Below are positions 9,464 through 17,260 of a DNA stretch of 64,000 nucleotides, in pieces. The notes beneath the pieces are model-generated. The model saw only the letters and a list, made by a program, of their open reading frames with translations, searched no databases and was not told where the DNA came from. Source of the DNA: an uncultured Saprospiraceae bacterium (lineage in GTDB: Bacteria > Bacteroidota > Bacteroidia > Chitinophagales > Saprospiraceae); NCBI GenBank assembly GCA_938045585.1, contig CALIAU010000022.1, positions 62,001 through 126,000 on the forward strand, written 5' to 3'. Position 1 is the first letter of the stretch. Every line of letters begins with the position of its first letter. Position numbers and translations under genes: made by a program.

Positions 9464-9736
9464 ATGGAATTTTACGACATCAAAACATTTAACTCATCGC
9501 ATTTGATGGTTAGAGCAGAGGAAGTTTTTGGTTACGGGCAATACCTGGAGTCTTGGATAACCAAGTCACAATACAAGAAACTCTATTCTTATTCAAATTA
9601 CTATGTCGAGATCTTGTATAACAATGAACACAAGAAAATTGCTGACATTAGAGCTATAGATCTAGATACAGCTATTGATGCGTATGTTTCTAATAAACAC
9701 TTTGAACGCGAGCTAGATGCTATCAATGCACTTTAG
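9464..9736 (+). CDS. Small hypothetical protein
   Basis: A 90-residue protein beginning MEFYDIKTF and rich in Tyr, Asp and Glu, with no signal peptide, membrane segment or known motif. The segment EILYNNEHKKIADIRAI looks like a beta strand pair followed by a helix, so it is probably a small soluble fold. It lies 55 bp before the ABC transporter gene on the same strand and could share its promoter. Coding status is supported by amino-acid composition and by the lack of competing frames. Confidence 0.6.
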   Translation: MEFYDIKTFNSSHLMVRAEEVFGYGQYLESWITKSQYKKLYSYSNYYVEILYNNEHKKIADIRAIDLDTAIDAYVSNKHFERELDAINAL

Positions 9737-9791
9737 TCTAATTTTCCATTCACCAAAGATTTAATATTCCTATTTTCGCGCTGTAACTACT

Positions 9792-11585
9792 ATGGCAAGA
9801 AGAAGATTTGAAAATCGTGACAGCACTAAGATAAATCGTACTAACCTACGTAATTCACTAAAGATATTTTCATACATCAGACCACATCTCCTACATTTCA
9901 TAGTAGGAATGCTTGTTTTAGTTTTAGGGCAGTTTGCCTTTATGGCAGTACCAGGGGTGTGTGGTGAAATGGTCAATGTAGCTGTTCAAAAAGGAAAATG
10001 GGGATTTAGTATTAATCAACTAGGGACCATGCTAATGGTGCTGGTAATTTCTCAGGCAGTTTTTTCTTATATACGGACAACTACCTTTGCAGTAGTAAGC
10101 GAAAAAGGTATGTCAGATGTGCGTCGTGACTTATATCATAGATTAATTATGCAGCCTGTTACGTTTTTTGAAAGTAGCCGTGTAGGAGAGTTGTCAAGCA
10201 GAATTACTACAGATGTCGAACAATTACAAAGTGCGCTTTCCATTACCTTAGCAGAGTTTATTAGACAAATTATAACGCTTGTGGTGGGAGTGGGAATACT
10301 AGCGTATTTGACACCCAAGCTATCGTTCATAATGATACTTACCTTTCCCGTAGTGATTATTGCTGCCATGTTTTTTGGAAGATATATAAGGAAGTTATCC
10401 AAAAACAGACAAGAAGAGTTAGCAAAAACAAATACCATCGTTGAAGAGAGTTTTACAAATTTTAGTATTGTAAAAGCATTCACAAACGAATTATTTGAAA
10501 GCAAACGATATTCTGATTCTGTCGATAATGTTGTAGGAATCTCACTGAAATTTGCCCGTGTACGTGGCTTGTTTTTTGCCTTCATTATTAGTCTAATATT
10601 TGGTTGTATCTTGTTCATATTATGGAAAGGAGCCTCCATGGTGCAGGCAGGCGAAATGGAAGCAGGTAGCCTTCTGTCTTTTGTCTTATACACAATGGTG
10701 ATAGGAGGTGCAATTGCTGGTTTTGGAAATTTATATACTGCGCTGGCTGGTGCTATCGGTGCAACTGAACGCGTGCAAGAATTATTACATCAAGAAGGCG
10801 AACTAGAACTCAATGCATTTGATGAAAAGTATACACAACTCCAAGGAAATGTTGTATTTGAAAATGTTGCATTTACCTATCCAAGTCGCCCAGATGTACA
10901 AGTACTCAATGACATTGATATTTCGATTCAGTCTGGAGAAAAGGTTGCTCTAGTTGGCCAAAGTGGCTCAGGTAAATCTACCATAGTACAACTACTCATG
11001 CGGTTTTATGACCTAAATGCCGGAAGTATTAAAGTGGATGGCAAAGATATTCATAAAGAATCTCTAATAAATCTTAGACGCAATATTGCCATTGTACCGC
11101 AAGATGTGCTGCTATTTGGTGGTACAATTAGAGAAAATATTGCCTATGGGAATATACATGCAACGCAGGCAGAAATTGAACGTGCTGCAGAACAATCTAA
11201 TTGCGTAGAATTTATAAGCCAATTTCCTGAGGGGTATGAATCGATAGTAGGAGAGAGAGGCATAAAGTTATCCGGTGGGCAACGACAACGAATAGCAATC
11301 GCTCGCGCTATTCTTAAAAACCCAACTATCCTAATTTTAGATGAGGCTACCTCTTCATTGGATGCCGAATCTGAAAAAGTCGTTCAAGAGGCCTTAGACC
11401 GACTCATGCAAAACAGGACTTCCATTATTATTGCGCATAGACTAGCAACCATTAAAGAAGTAGATCGAATTTATGTCCTCGAACATGGACGCATAATAGA
11501 AAAAGGTAGGCATGAAGAACTAATGCAAATTCCGAATGGAGTGTACAAGAACTTAGCAGACCTTCAGTTTAATATGAATGTCTGA
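9792..11585 (+). CDS. ABC exporter, fused membrane and ATPase domains
   Basis: A 597-residue half-transporter. The N-terminal about 330 residues contain the membrane helices (first at about 34-55), and the C-terminal domain is the ATPase. Walker A GQSGSGKST is at 389-397, signature LSGGQRQR at 493-500, Walker B ILILDE ends at D517 with catalytic E518, and the H-loop lies in IIIAHRLAT. It resembles MsbA/ABCB-type exporters that work as homodimers. The substrate is unknown; lipid or drug export is possible. Its stop overlaps an ATG (11578) that opens the frame of the next gene. Confidence 0.9.
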   Translation: MARRRFENRDSTKINRTNLRNSLKIFSYIRPHLLHFIVGMLVLVLGQFAFMAVPGVCGEMVNVAVQKGKWGFSINQLGTMLMVLVISQAVFSYIRTTTFAVVSEKGMSDVRRDLYHRLIMQPVTFFESSRVGELSSRITTDVEQLQSALSITLAEFIRQIITLVVGVGILAYLTPKLSFIMILTFPVVIIAAMFFGRYIRKLSKNRQEELAKTNTIVEESFTNFSIVKAFTNELFESKRYSDSVDNVVGISLKFARVRGLFFAFIISLIFGCILFILWKGASMVQAGEMEAGSLLSFVLYTMVIGGAIAGFGNLYTALAGAIGATERVQELLHQEGELELNAFDEKYTQLQGNVVFENVAFTYPSRPDVQVLNDIDISIQSGEKVALVGQSGSGKSTIVQLLMRFYDLNAGSIKVDGKDIHKESLINLRRNIAIVPQDVLLFGGTIRENIAYGNIHATQAEIERAAEQSNCVEFISQFPEGYESIVGERGIKLSGGQRQRIAIARAILKNPTILILDEATSSLDAESEKVVQEALDRLMQNRTSIIIAHRLATIKEVDRIYVLEHGRIIEKGRHEELMQIPNGVYKNLADLQFNMNV

Positions 11586-11691
11586 GACAACAAGTAAAAG
11601 AAATAAATAAACACGTATCGATAATCCACATTTTGATAAAGCAGGACTCATAGCAGGGGCAATCCTATTTGCAACTATATTCTTCTTTGTT

Positions 11692-12156
11692 GTGGAAATG
11701 GATCACTTTCAAAAAATATTATCACTTAATTCCTTTGTACTTATTTTTAGCCTTCCTGCGGTTTTCTTAGTTGCTCGCTATATGATGCAACAGAAATTGG
11801 TGACACTTTTAAAGGAAAAAGTAGCACTTGGACTCTTTCTATTATTCTTTATACCAACCTTATGTATTTCATTTGCATCTTATTTAAATAGAATGCTTCA
11901 AAAAGAGCCTGGCGAACAGATTACTGTGGATACCGTTGCCCCAGAATTTAACAGCATGTATGGAATAACCTATGATGACATGATGAAGAAAGTACCTTCG
12001 CATTACCGGCTTTATTTTGAATATAATGGGGAGGCGTACGATAGAGCATTTAAAAAACATCCTTGTAATCCCGAAATCAGTAACTCTTCTTCCTGTTTTA
12101 TCGTCGTAAAGAAAGGAGGCTTGGGCTTTCATGTGATAAATCTGAATAATAAATAG
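11692..12156 (+). CDS. Multi-pass membrane protein with disrupted 5' end
   Basis: The frame shown starts at GTG 11692 and gives 154 residues with two membrane segments (about 15-33 and 41-64) and a C-terminal soluble part with two cysteines. The same frame upstream encodes DNPHFDKAGLIAGAILF, then ATIFFFVVEM: a third hydrophobic helix that looks genuine. Still further up it starts with ATG 11578, overlapping the ABC gene, but is broken by TAA at 11608-11610. The gene is therefore either started at a non-standard codon, or is a recent pseudogene or sequence error. No family recognised. Confidence 0.55.
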   Translation: MEMDHFQKILSLNSFVLIFSLPAVFLVARYMMQQKLVTLLKEKVALGLFLLFFIPTLCISFASYLNRMLQKEPGEQITVDTVAPEFNSMYGITYDDMMKKVPSHYRLYFEYNGEAYDRAFKKHPCNPEISNSSSCFIVVKKGGLGFHVINLNNK

Positions 12157-12168
12157 TAATTTTACATT

Positions 12169-12804
12169 ATGACTTTTACTAATATGAAAAATATAACTCT
12201 AATTGGCCTATTTACCTTAGTTTTCGCTAGCACCTGTGTAGCTCAATTTGGAATCGGTCTGACTGTGAGTAATGATCTATACAATCGTTATCAAAATCCA
12301 GAAGATGATATTGAATATACAGGCTCAGGAAGTTTTCTCCTAAATTTGGGTGTTGGTCCTAAAATTTGGTTAGGAGGAGAGGATTTTTCCATCTCTGCTG
12401 AGGCACAAGCCACCATTGGCTTATTTGGACTTGCTATAAAAGATTTTAAAGGATTAGGGAGTGCCTCGTTTCCGCTTATAGGTCGACTAAACTTTGGTGG
12501 ACTTTCTGGTTTAAATAAAGAGGGCAAATTTGGTTGGTCTGTAGGCGGTGGATTACAATTTAATAGAACAGAACTGTATTTCGTATCTGGTGATTTCAAA
12601 GATCAGGGCGGTACAAGAGAATTATTTAAAACCTACGTTGGCGAGTTTGCCTATGGCTTTGGACTTTCTGGATTTACAGCTGCTGGTGTCTTGCGAATAG
12701 GATACAATAGTGAGACAAAAGCGAACACTGTCAATTTGGGACTACAATATGATTTCAACATTCCAAAACTGAAAGAAATTGCTAATCCTGCGAGCGCACT
12801 CTAA
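12169..12804 (+). CDS. Secreted protein, possible outer-membrane beta-barrel
   Basis: A 211-residue protein with a signal peptide ending ...STCVAQ. A second ATG at 12184 (MKNITLIGLF) gives a more standard signal peptide and may be the true start. The mature part has alternating glycine/aromatic strands such as FLLNLGVGPKIWLGG, GWSVGGGLQFN and FGLSGFTAAGVLRIGY, typical of small outer-membrane barrels. No specific family recognised. Its stop overlaps the murB start (TAATG), suggesting co-transcription. Confidence 0.7.
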   Translation: MTFTNMKNITLIGLFTLVFASTCVAQFGIGLTVSNDLYNRYQNPEDDIEYTGSGSFLLNLGVGPKIWLGGEDFSISAEAQATIGLFGLAIKDFKGLGSASFPLIGRLNFGGLSGLNKEGKFGWSVGGGLQFNRTELYFVSGDFKDQGGTRELFKTYVGEFAYGFGLSGFTAAGVLRIGYNSETKANTVNLGLQYDFNIPKLKEIANPASAL

Positions 12805-13811
12805 TGGATCTAAAAACCAATTTCTCATTAAAAGAATACAATAGCTTTGGTATAGATGTAAATGCATCACATTTTTGCGCTATTCATAGCGAAGATCAAC
12901 TAAAAGAAATACTAAAGAAGATCTCTCAACCCATATTTGTACTTGGCGGTGGCAGTAATTTGTTACTAACCAAAGATCTTAATGCTACAGTCCTTTATAA
13001 CCAGATAAAAGGAATCGAACGTGTGGCAGAAAATGAGAAAACAATTCTTATTAAAGTAGGAGGAGGAGTGGTATGGGATGATTGTGTTTCCTGGGCGGTA
13101 GCACATTCTTATGCTGGAATAGAAAACCTATCTCTGATTCCTGGTTCAGTTGGCGCAGCACCCATCCAAAATATTGGAGCCTATGGTGTTGAAGTAAAAG
13201 ATGTATTTATATCCCTAGATGCCATTGATCTAAATACAGGTAAAAAAGTATCTTTTAAAAAAGAAGACTGTGGCTTTGCATACAGAAATTCAGTATTCAA
13301 AAATCAATATAAAGGTCAATTTTTTATCAGCTATGTCTATCTAGAGTTGCAAAAAGAAGCGAAACTCAATCTTGCATATGGTGCCATAAAAGAAAAACTG
13401 GCAGAACAAAAGATAAGCGAACCTACAATAAAGGATGTAAGTGATACAGTAAAAGCAATTCGAAGGATGAAATTGCCAGACCCAGCAGAACTTGGAAACT
13501 CAGGAAGCTTTTTCAAGAACCCTGTTATTTCAGAAGAGGAGTTTCAACGATTAGCTTCTGAATTTTCTGATCTAAAGTATTACGCCCAAGAGGATGGAAA
13601 TTATAAGATTCCTGCAGGTTGGCTTATTGAAGAATGTGGATGGAAAGGGAAGCGGATTGGAAATACTGGCTCCTATGCAAAACAGGCTTTGGTCATAGTA
13701 AATTACGGGGATGCCTCTGGAGAAGAAGTAGAACAACATGCGCTGAATGTAAAGAAGTCTGTGTATGCTAAATTCGGTATCTTACTTGAAGCAGAAGTGA
13801 ATATTCTGTAA
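12804..13811 (+). CDS. murB: MurB, UDP-N-acetylenolpyruvoylglucosamine reductase
   Basis: This 335-residue FAD enzyme reduces the enolpyruvyl ether to give UDP-MurNAc, using NADPH. The FAD-binding motifs FVLGGGSNLL and GSVGAAPIQNIGAYG are visible. The catalytic serine lies in LGNSGSFFKNP, and the C-terminus ends LLEAEVNIL with the conserved catalytic Glu. The length and C-terminal layout match type I (E. coli-like) MurB. It is coupled to the preceding gene by a TAATG overlap and convergent with the glycosylase gene 7 bp downstream. Confidence 0.97.
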   Translation: MDLKTNFSLKEYNSFGIDVNASHFCAIHSEDQLKEILKKISQPIFVLGGGSNLLLTKDLNATVLYNQIKGIERVAENEKTILIKVGGGVVWDDCVSWAVAHSYAGIENLSLIPGSVGAAPIQNIGAYGVEVKDVFISLDAIDLNTGKKVSFKKEDCGFAYRNSVFKNQYKGQFFISYVYLELQKEAKLNLAYGAIKEKLAEQKISEPTIKDVSDTVKAIRRMKLPDPAELGNSGSFFKNPVISEEEFQRLASEFSDLKYYAQEDGNYKIPAGWLIEECGWKGKRIGNTGSYAKQALVIVNYGDASGEEVEQHALNVKKSVYAKFGILLEAEVNIL

Positions 13812-13818
13812 TAATAAT

Positions 13819-14409
13819 TTAATGTAAAGCTATTTCAACGCGTTTTTTTAATACGGGCAAAACATCTTTTTTAAACCAAGGGTTTTTTTTCATCCAAATA
13901 TTATTTCTTGGCGATGGGTGGGGGAGAACAAAATATTCAGGTAAATACTCTTCAAAATGCAATACTCTTTGTGTTAGACTTCTCTGTTTATCCTTTAGAT
14001 AGTAGTCTTGGGCATACTTACCAATCAATAAGCTAAGTTGGATATTTGGAATCAAATCGAAAATTTGATTGTGCCATAAGGGAGCGCATTCTTTTCTTGG
14101 AGGGAGATCACCTGTTTTTCCTTTACCCGGGTAACAAAAGCCCATAGGAACAATCGCCAGAATGTTGGGGTCATAAAAACCTGTACTATCCATGCCCATC
14201 CAGCTTCTTAAATTTTGTCCACTTTTATCATCCCAGGGAATACCTGTTCTATGTACGATTGACCCTGGTGCCTGGCCGATAAGAGCAATTTTGGATTGCG
14301 CATTAAAAGATACAACAGGTCTAGGTGCATGTGGTAGCTGGGCTGCACATTCTTGGCAGCTTTTTATTTTTTGAATAAGATGATTAGCCTTATCATATTG
14401 ATTAGCCAT
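13819..14409 (-). CDS. Uracil-DNA glycosylase superfamily protein, family-4-like with iron-sulfur cysteines
   Basis: This 196-residue protein has the superfamily motifs GQAPG (residues 45-49) and HPSPRN near the C-terminus. These are the water-activating and base-recognition loops of uracil-DNA glycosylases that remove uracil from DNA. Four cysteines, C18, C21, C92 and C108, are spaced as in family 4 (UDGa) enzymes, where they bind a 4Fe-4S cluster. It is the last gene of a minus-strand series after an amidase and an MCE gene, without obvious functional link. Confidence 0.8.
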   Translation of the reverse strand: MANQYDKANHLIQKIKSCQECAAQLPHAPRPVVSFNAQSKIALIGQAPGSIVHRTGIPWDDKSGQNLRSWMGMDSTGFYDPNILAIVPMGFCYPGKGKTGDLPPRKECAPLWHNQIFDLIPNIQLSLLIGKYAQDYYLKDKQRSLTQRVLHFEEYLPEYFVLPHPSPRNNIWMKKNPWFKKDVLPVLKKRVEIALH

Positions 14410-14458
14410 AGGACCTTAAGATATGCTAATATTTGCTGCTTATAAGCAGGCAAGGAAT

Positions 14459-15520
14459 TTAGTTCTTTTGCTTGAAAGCGGGATCGTCCTCCGGATAAAC
14501 ATATTCGCTTTTGTCCTTTCCTCCAAACACAGATACCTTCACATATCTACTCGGATTTAATCGAAGATCTTGTAATAAAAGCGAAAGGTTTCTTGAAGTC
14601 TTCTCCATATTCTCATACAACTGCTTGTCATTGATCAGACGGGCGAGTGTGCCCTCCCCATCATTGACCTTAGCCATGATATTGTTTAAATTAACGACGG
14701 ACTTTTGAGCCTCTTCCATCGTCTTTTGTACTTCAGCAAGTGAGGCAGTAGCCTGATCTATGGTGCCATTTGTTTTGTTTACTGTCTCACTTAATTTAAC
14801 CTCAGCAAACTGTCTGCTTGCCATATTGAGATTAGAAATCATGCTAGTAATCTTTTCATTATTAGCATTTAGATTGGATGAGATAGAAGCCATGTTCTTA
14901 AATGTGGTATTCAATTCATCCTTAGAATTATACAATACACTATTTAAGTTGCTCGTAACCTTGGTTAGGTTATTTGTAATTATTTCTAAATTTCGAATAC
15001 TTGCATCAAGTGGTGCATCAGAATCTTCAGCGCCCAGTTTCCCAATAGTAGAATTCAGTGAACTACCAATAGCATCTGCATATTCCGTTACCTCATCAGT
15101 ACCTACCATCGAACCAATTAACCCTAATGCAGAACCATTTATTTCAGAACCACTTTGTAGGCAGTTATCGCCAGTACACATTTTTTCAAATTCCAAGTCA
15201 ATGAATTTGCCGCTAATAGGATTTAGCGCCTTGAGTAAGGCTTTAGCATCCTGTGGAACCTTGATATCAGATTTTATATCGTACTCTACTCGTATTTTAC
15301 TGACATCCTCAGGTGATAGTTTAATACCAGTAACCGAACCTACCTCATATCCATTTACCATAACAGGGGAGGCGACCGTAAGGTCTTTTACATTGTCATA
15401 ATACGTGTAAAAGGAGTTGTTATTTGCTAGCACATTATTTCCAACAACAAAAAGATAACCCCAAATAACAATACCCAAAGTCAACAATGTGAATATACCT
15501 ATCTTAATTTCCTTGCCCAT
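14459..15520 (-). CDS. MCE/MlaD domain protein, lipid transport component
   Basis: A 353-residue protein with one N-terminal membrane anchor (about residues 7-28) followed by an MCE domain at about 35-120, with YYDNVKDLTVASPVMVNG and EVGSVTGI. The remainder (about 150-325) is a long, probably coiled-coil helical region rich in Asn, Ser and Leu. MlaD-like proteins form periplasmic rings that shuttle phospholipids between membranes. No MlaE/MlaF permease or ATPase partner is adjacent. It lies 41 bp downstream of the amidase gene on the same strand. Confidence 0.88.
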   Translation of the reverse strand: MGKEIKIGIFTLLTLGIVIWGYLFVVGNNVLANNNSFYTYYDNVKDLTVASPVMVNGYEVGSVTGIKLSPEDVSKIRVEYDIKSDIKVPQDAKALLKALNPISGKFIDLEFEKMCTGDNCLQSGSEINGSALGLIGSMVGTDEVTEYADAIGSSLNSTIGKLGAEDSDAPLDASIRNLEIITNNLTKVTSNLNSVLYNSKDELNTTFKNMASISSNLNANNEKITSMISNLNMASRQFAEVKLSETVNKTNGTIDQATASLAEVQKTMEEAQKSVVNLNNIMAKVNDGEGTLARLINDKQLYENMEKTSRNLSLLLQDLRLNPSRYVKVSVFGGKDKSEYVYPEDDPAFKQKN

Positions 15521-15561
15521 AAAAACTGTCTGTCCTTAAAGCGCACAAATTAGGAAAGATA

Positions 15562-17253
15562 TTACTCCTCCTTTGCTATTTCTTTTGCTTTTTCGATGTT
15601 TCGCTGGATATTTTCGTCATATCGCACAAGAAATGCGCCTTTTACTCCCTTTTTGATTAAATCCAATTTGTAATCCAAGGCTTCTTGCATATTATCAAAA
15701 TGGCCACTGATATACTTATACAATCCTGCTTCAAAGAAGGATGTATATGGAATATCTCGTAGACCCATATTTGTAATAGGATTACATAACTCGCGTGTTG
15801 CTGCGATTTGGATACTATAGAAGACATTGCCTTGTACCTGGGCAGTGTTCTTTTGTGTGGCAATGGTACTACCTGAATACGAACGCACTATATTTCCAGA
15901 GTTATATGCAGCCGCATTGTTTGTCCTTATATTTTGCCTTGTTTGCGTTTCTTGCCTTGTAGGACTCTGGTATGTTTGCCTGTGTGGCGTAGAATACGTT
16001 TGCTGGATAGGGGCGGAGTATGTTTGCTTTGTCGGTGAAGAGTAATTCTCTTGTTGCTGTTTAGGAACATTACTAGCTCTTGCCGGAGCATGGGTGAAGA
16101 TGCCTGAGCTAGGTTTAATTGGAGCAGTAGAACGTTCTTCTTTTTTGGGAGCTGCATTCTTTGCCGGAGCATGGGTGTATATCCCAGAACTGGCATAGGC
16201 ATCTTGTGTATTTTTCTGAGTCTTTGTAATCGCTTCGGAATTCGTGTTCTTCTTTGGTGTAGTGATTTGTGTTTTAGGTGGATTTGATTTCTTAGGTGCA
16301 ACTGCTATTTCTTGCATGGCATTTGCTTCCTCTCTAAAGGAGTAGGCATCATGTGCTGCATGTACCTCTAAGGCAGCACTCTTTCGAGAATCGATATATC
16401 TACTTAGGCCGTTAATTATAGCTTCTACAATTTTTGCCTTACCATTATCTGAACGTAAAAATTTTTCATCTTGGCTGTTTGTCAAGTAACCCGTCTCTAC
16501 TAGAATACTAGGCATAGTCGCCTTTCTTAAAACATAAAATCCAGCTTGCTTGACACCTCGACTTTTAGAAAGAGCACCCTCTGAAAAGGCATTTTCTATC
16601 TCTGCTGCAATGGCAATACTATTATCCAAATTTTCATTTTGATACATGGATAAGAAAATATGACCCTCAGGAGATTCAGGATCGAAATCATCATATGTAG
16701 GATCATAATTGTCTTCTAATTGGAGGGATGCATTTTCTCGTTTAGCCGTTTTTAAATTCTCCTCTGCCTTGTGTAAACCCATGACATAGGTTTCTGTTCC
16801 TCTTACATTGGATTGTGGAAAGGAATTACAGTGGATAGAGATAAATAAATCCGCATTGTTTTTATTTGCCACCTTTGCTCGTAAACTTAATGGAACAAAA
16901 ACATCCTCAGTTCTTGTATATATTACTTTAATATTTGGGAAATGAGTACGTATCTGCTCTCCTAACATAAGAGAAATATCAAGGGCAATATGTTTTTCTT
17001 GGGAATGATGACCCAAGCAGCCACTATCCTTGCCTCCATGACCTGCATCAATAACAATTGTTTTTAAAGGTGGATCAACATTTGCTAACTTTGTTAATAC
17101 CGAGTTAAAACCAGCATTAATCGGTGAGGAAGCGGAACTTATGCTGCATAGAAGCAGACAAATAAACGTTATTTGTAAGTGTAGTTTTCCCAATTGGAAG
17201 TATATATTTGAAAAAATATAATATGAAGGTAAATAAATGCTATAATATAACAT
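15562..17253 (-). CDS. N-acetylmuramoyl-L-alanine amidase with C-terminal SPOR-like domain
   Basis: This 563-residue protein cleaves the amide bond between MurNAc and the stem peptide. The Amidase_3 domain starts at TIVIDAGHGGKDSG; predicted zinc ligands are H72, E86 and H141, with the catalytic Glu in SILVETGYL. A low-complexity Pro/Gln/Thr linker with two copies of a SSGIxTHAPA motif and several YSxPxxQT repeats leads to a SPOR-like C-terminus (from about 480) that may bind septal wall. The start is uncertain: TTG at 17193 gives a cleaner signal peptide (MGKLHLQITF) than the ATG at 17253. Divergent from lptD. Confidence 0.9.
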   Translation of the reverse strand: MLYYSIYLPSYYIFSNIYFQLGKLHLQITFICLLLCSISSASSPINAGFNSVLTKLANVDPPLKTIVIDAGHGGKDSGCLGHHSQEKHIALDISLMLGEQIRTHFPNIKVIYTRTEDVFVPLSLRAKVANKNNADLFISIHCNSFPQSNVRGTETYVMGLHKAEENLKTAKRENASLQLEDNYDPTYDDFDPESPEGHIFLSMYQNENLDNSIAIAAEIENAFSEGALSKSRGVKQAGFYVLRKATMPSILVETGYLTNSQDEKFLRSDNGKAKIVEAIINGLSRYIDSRKSAALEVHAAHDAYSFREEANAMQEIAVAPKKSNPPKTQITTPKKNTNSEAITKTQKNTQDAYASSGIYTHAPAKNAAPKKEERSTAPIKPSSGIFTHAPARASNVPKQQQENYSSPTKQTYSAPIQQTYSTPHRQTYQSPTRQETQTRQNIRTNNAAAYNSGNIVRSYSGSTIATQKNTAQVQGNVFYSIQIAATRELCNPITNMGLRDIPYTSFFEAGLYKYISGHFDNMQEALDYKLDLIKKGVKGAFLVRYDENIQRNIEKAKEIAKEE

Positions 17254-17260
17254 AACTCCT

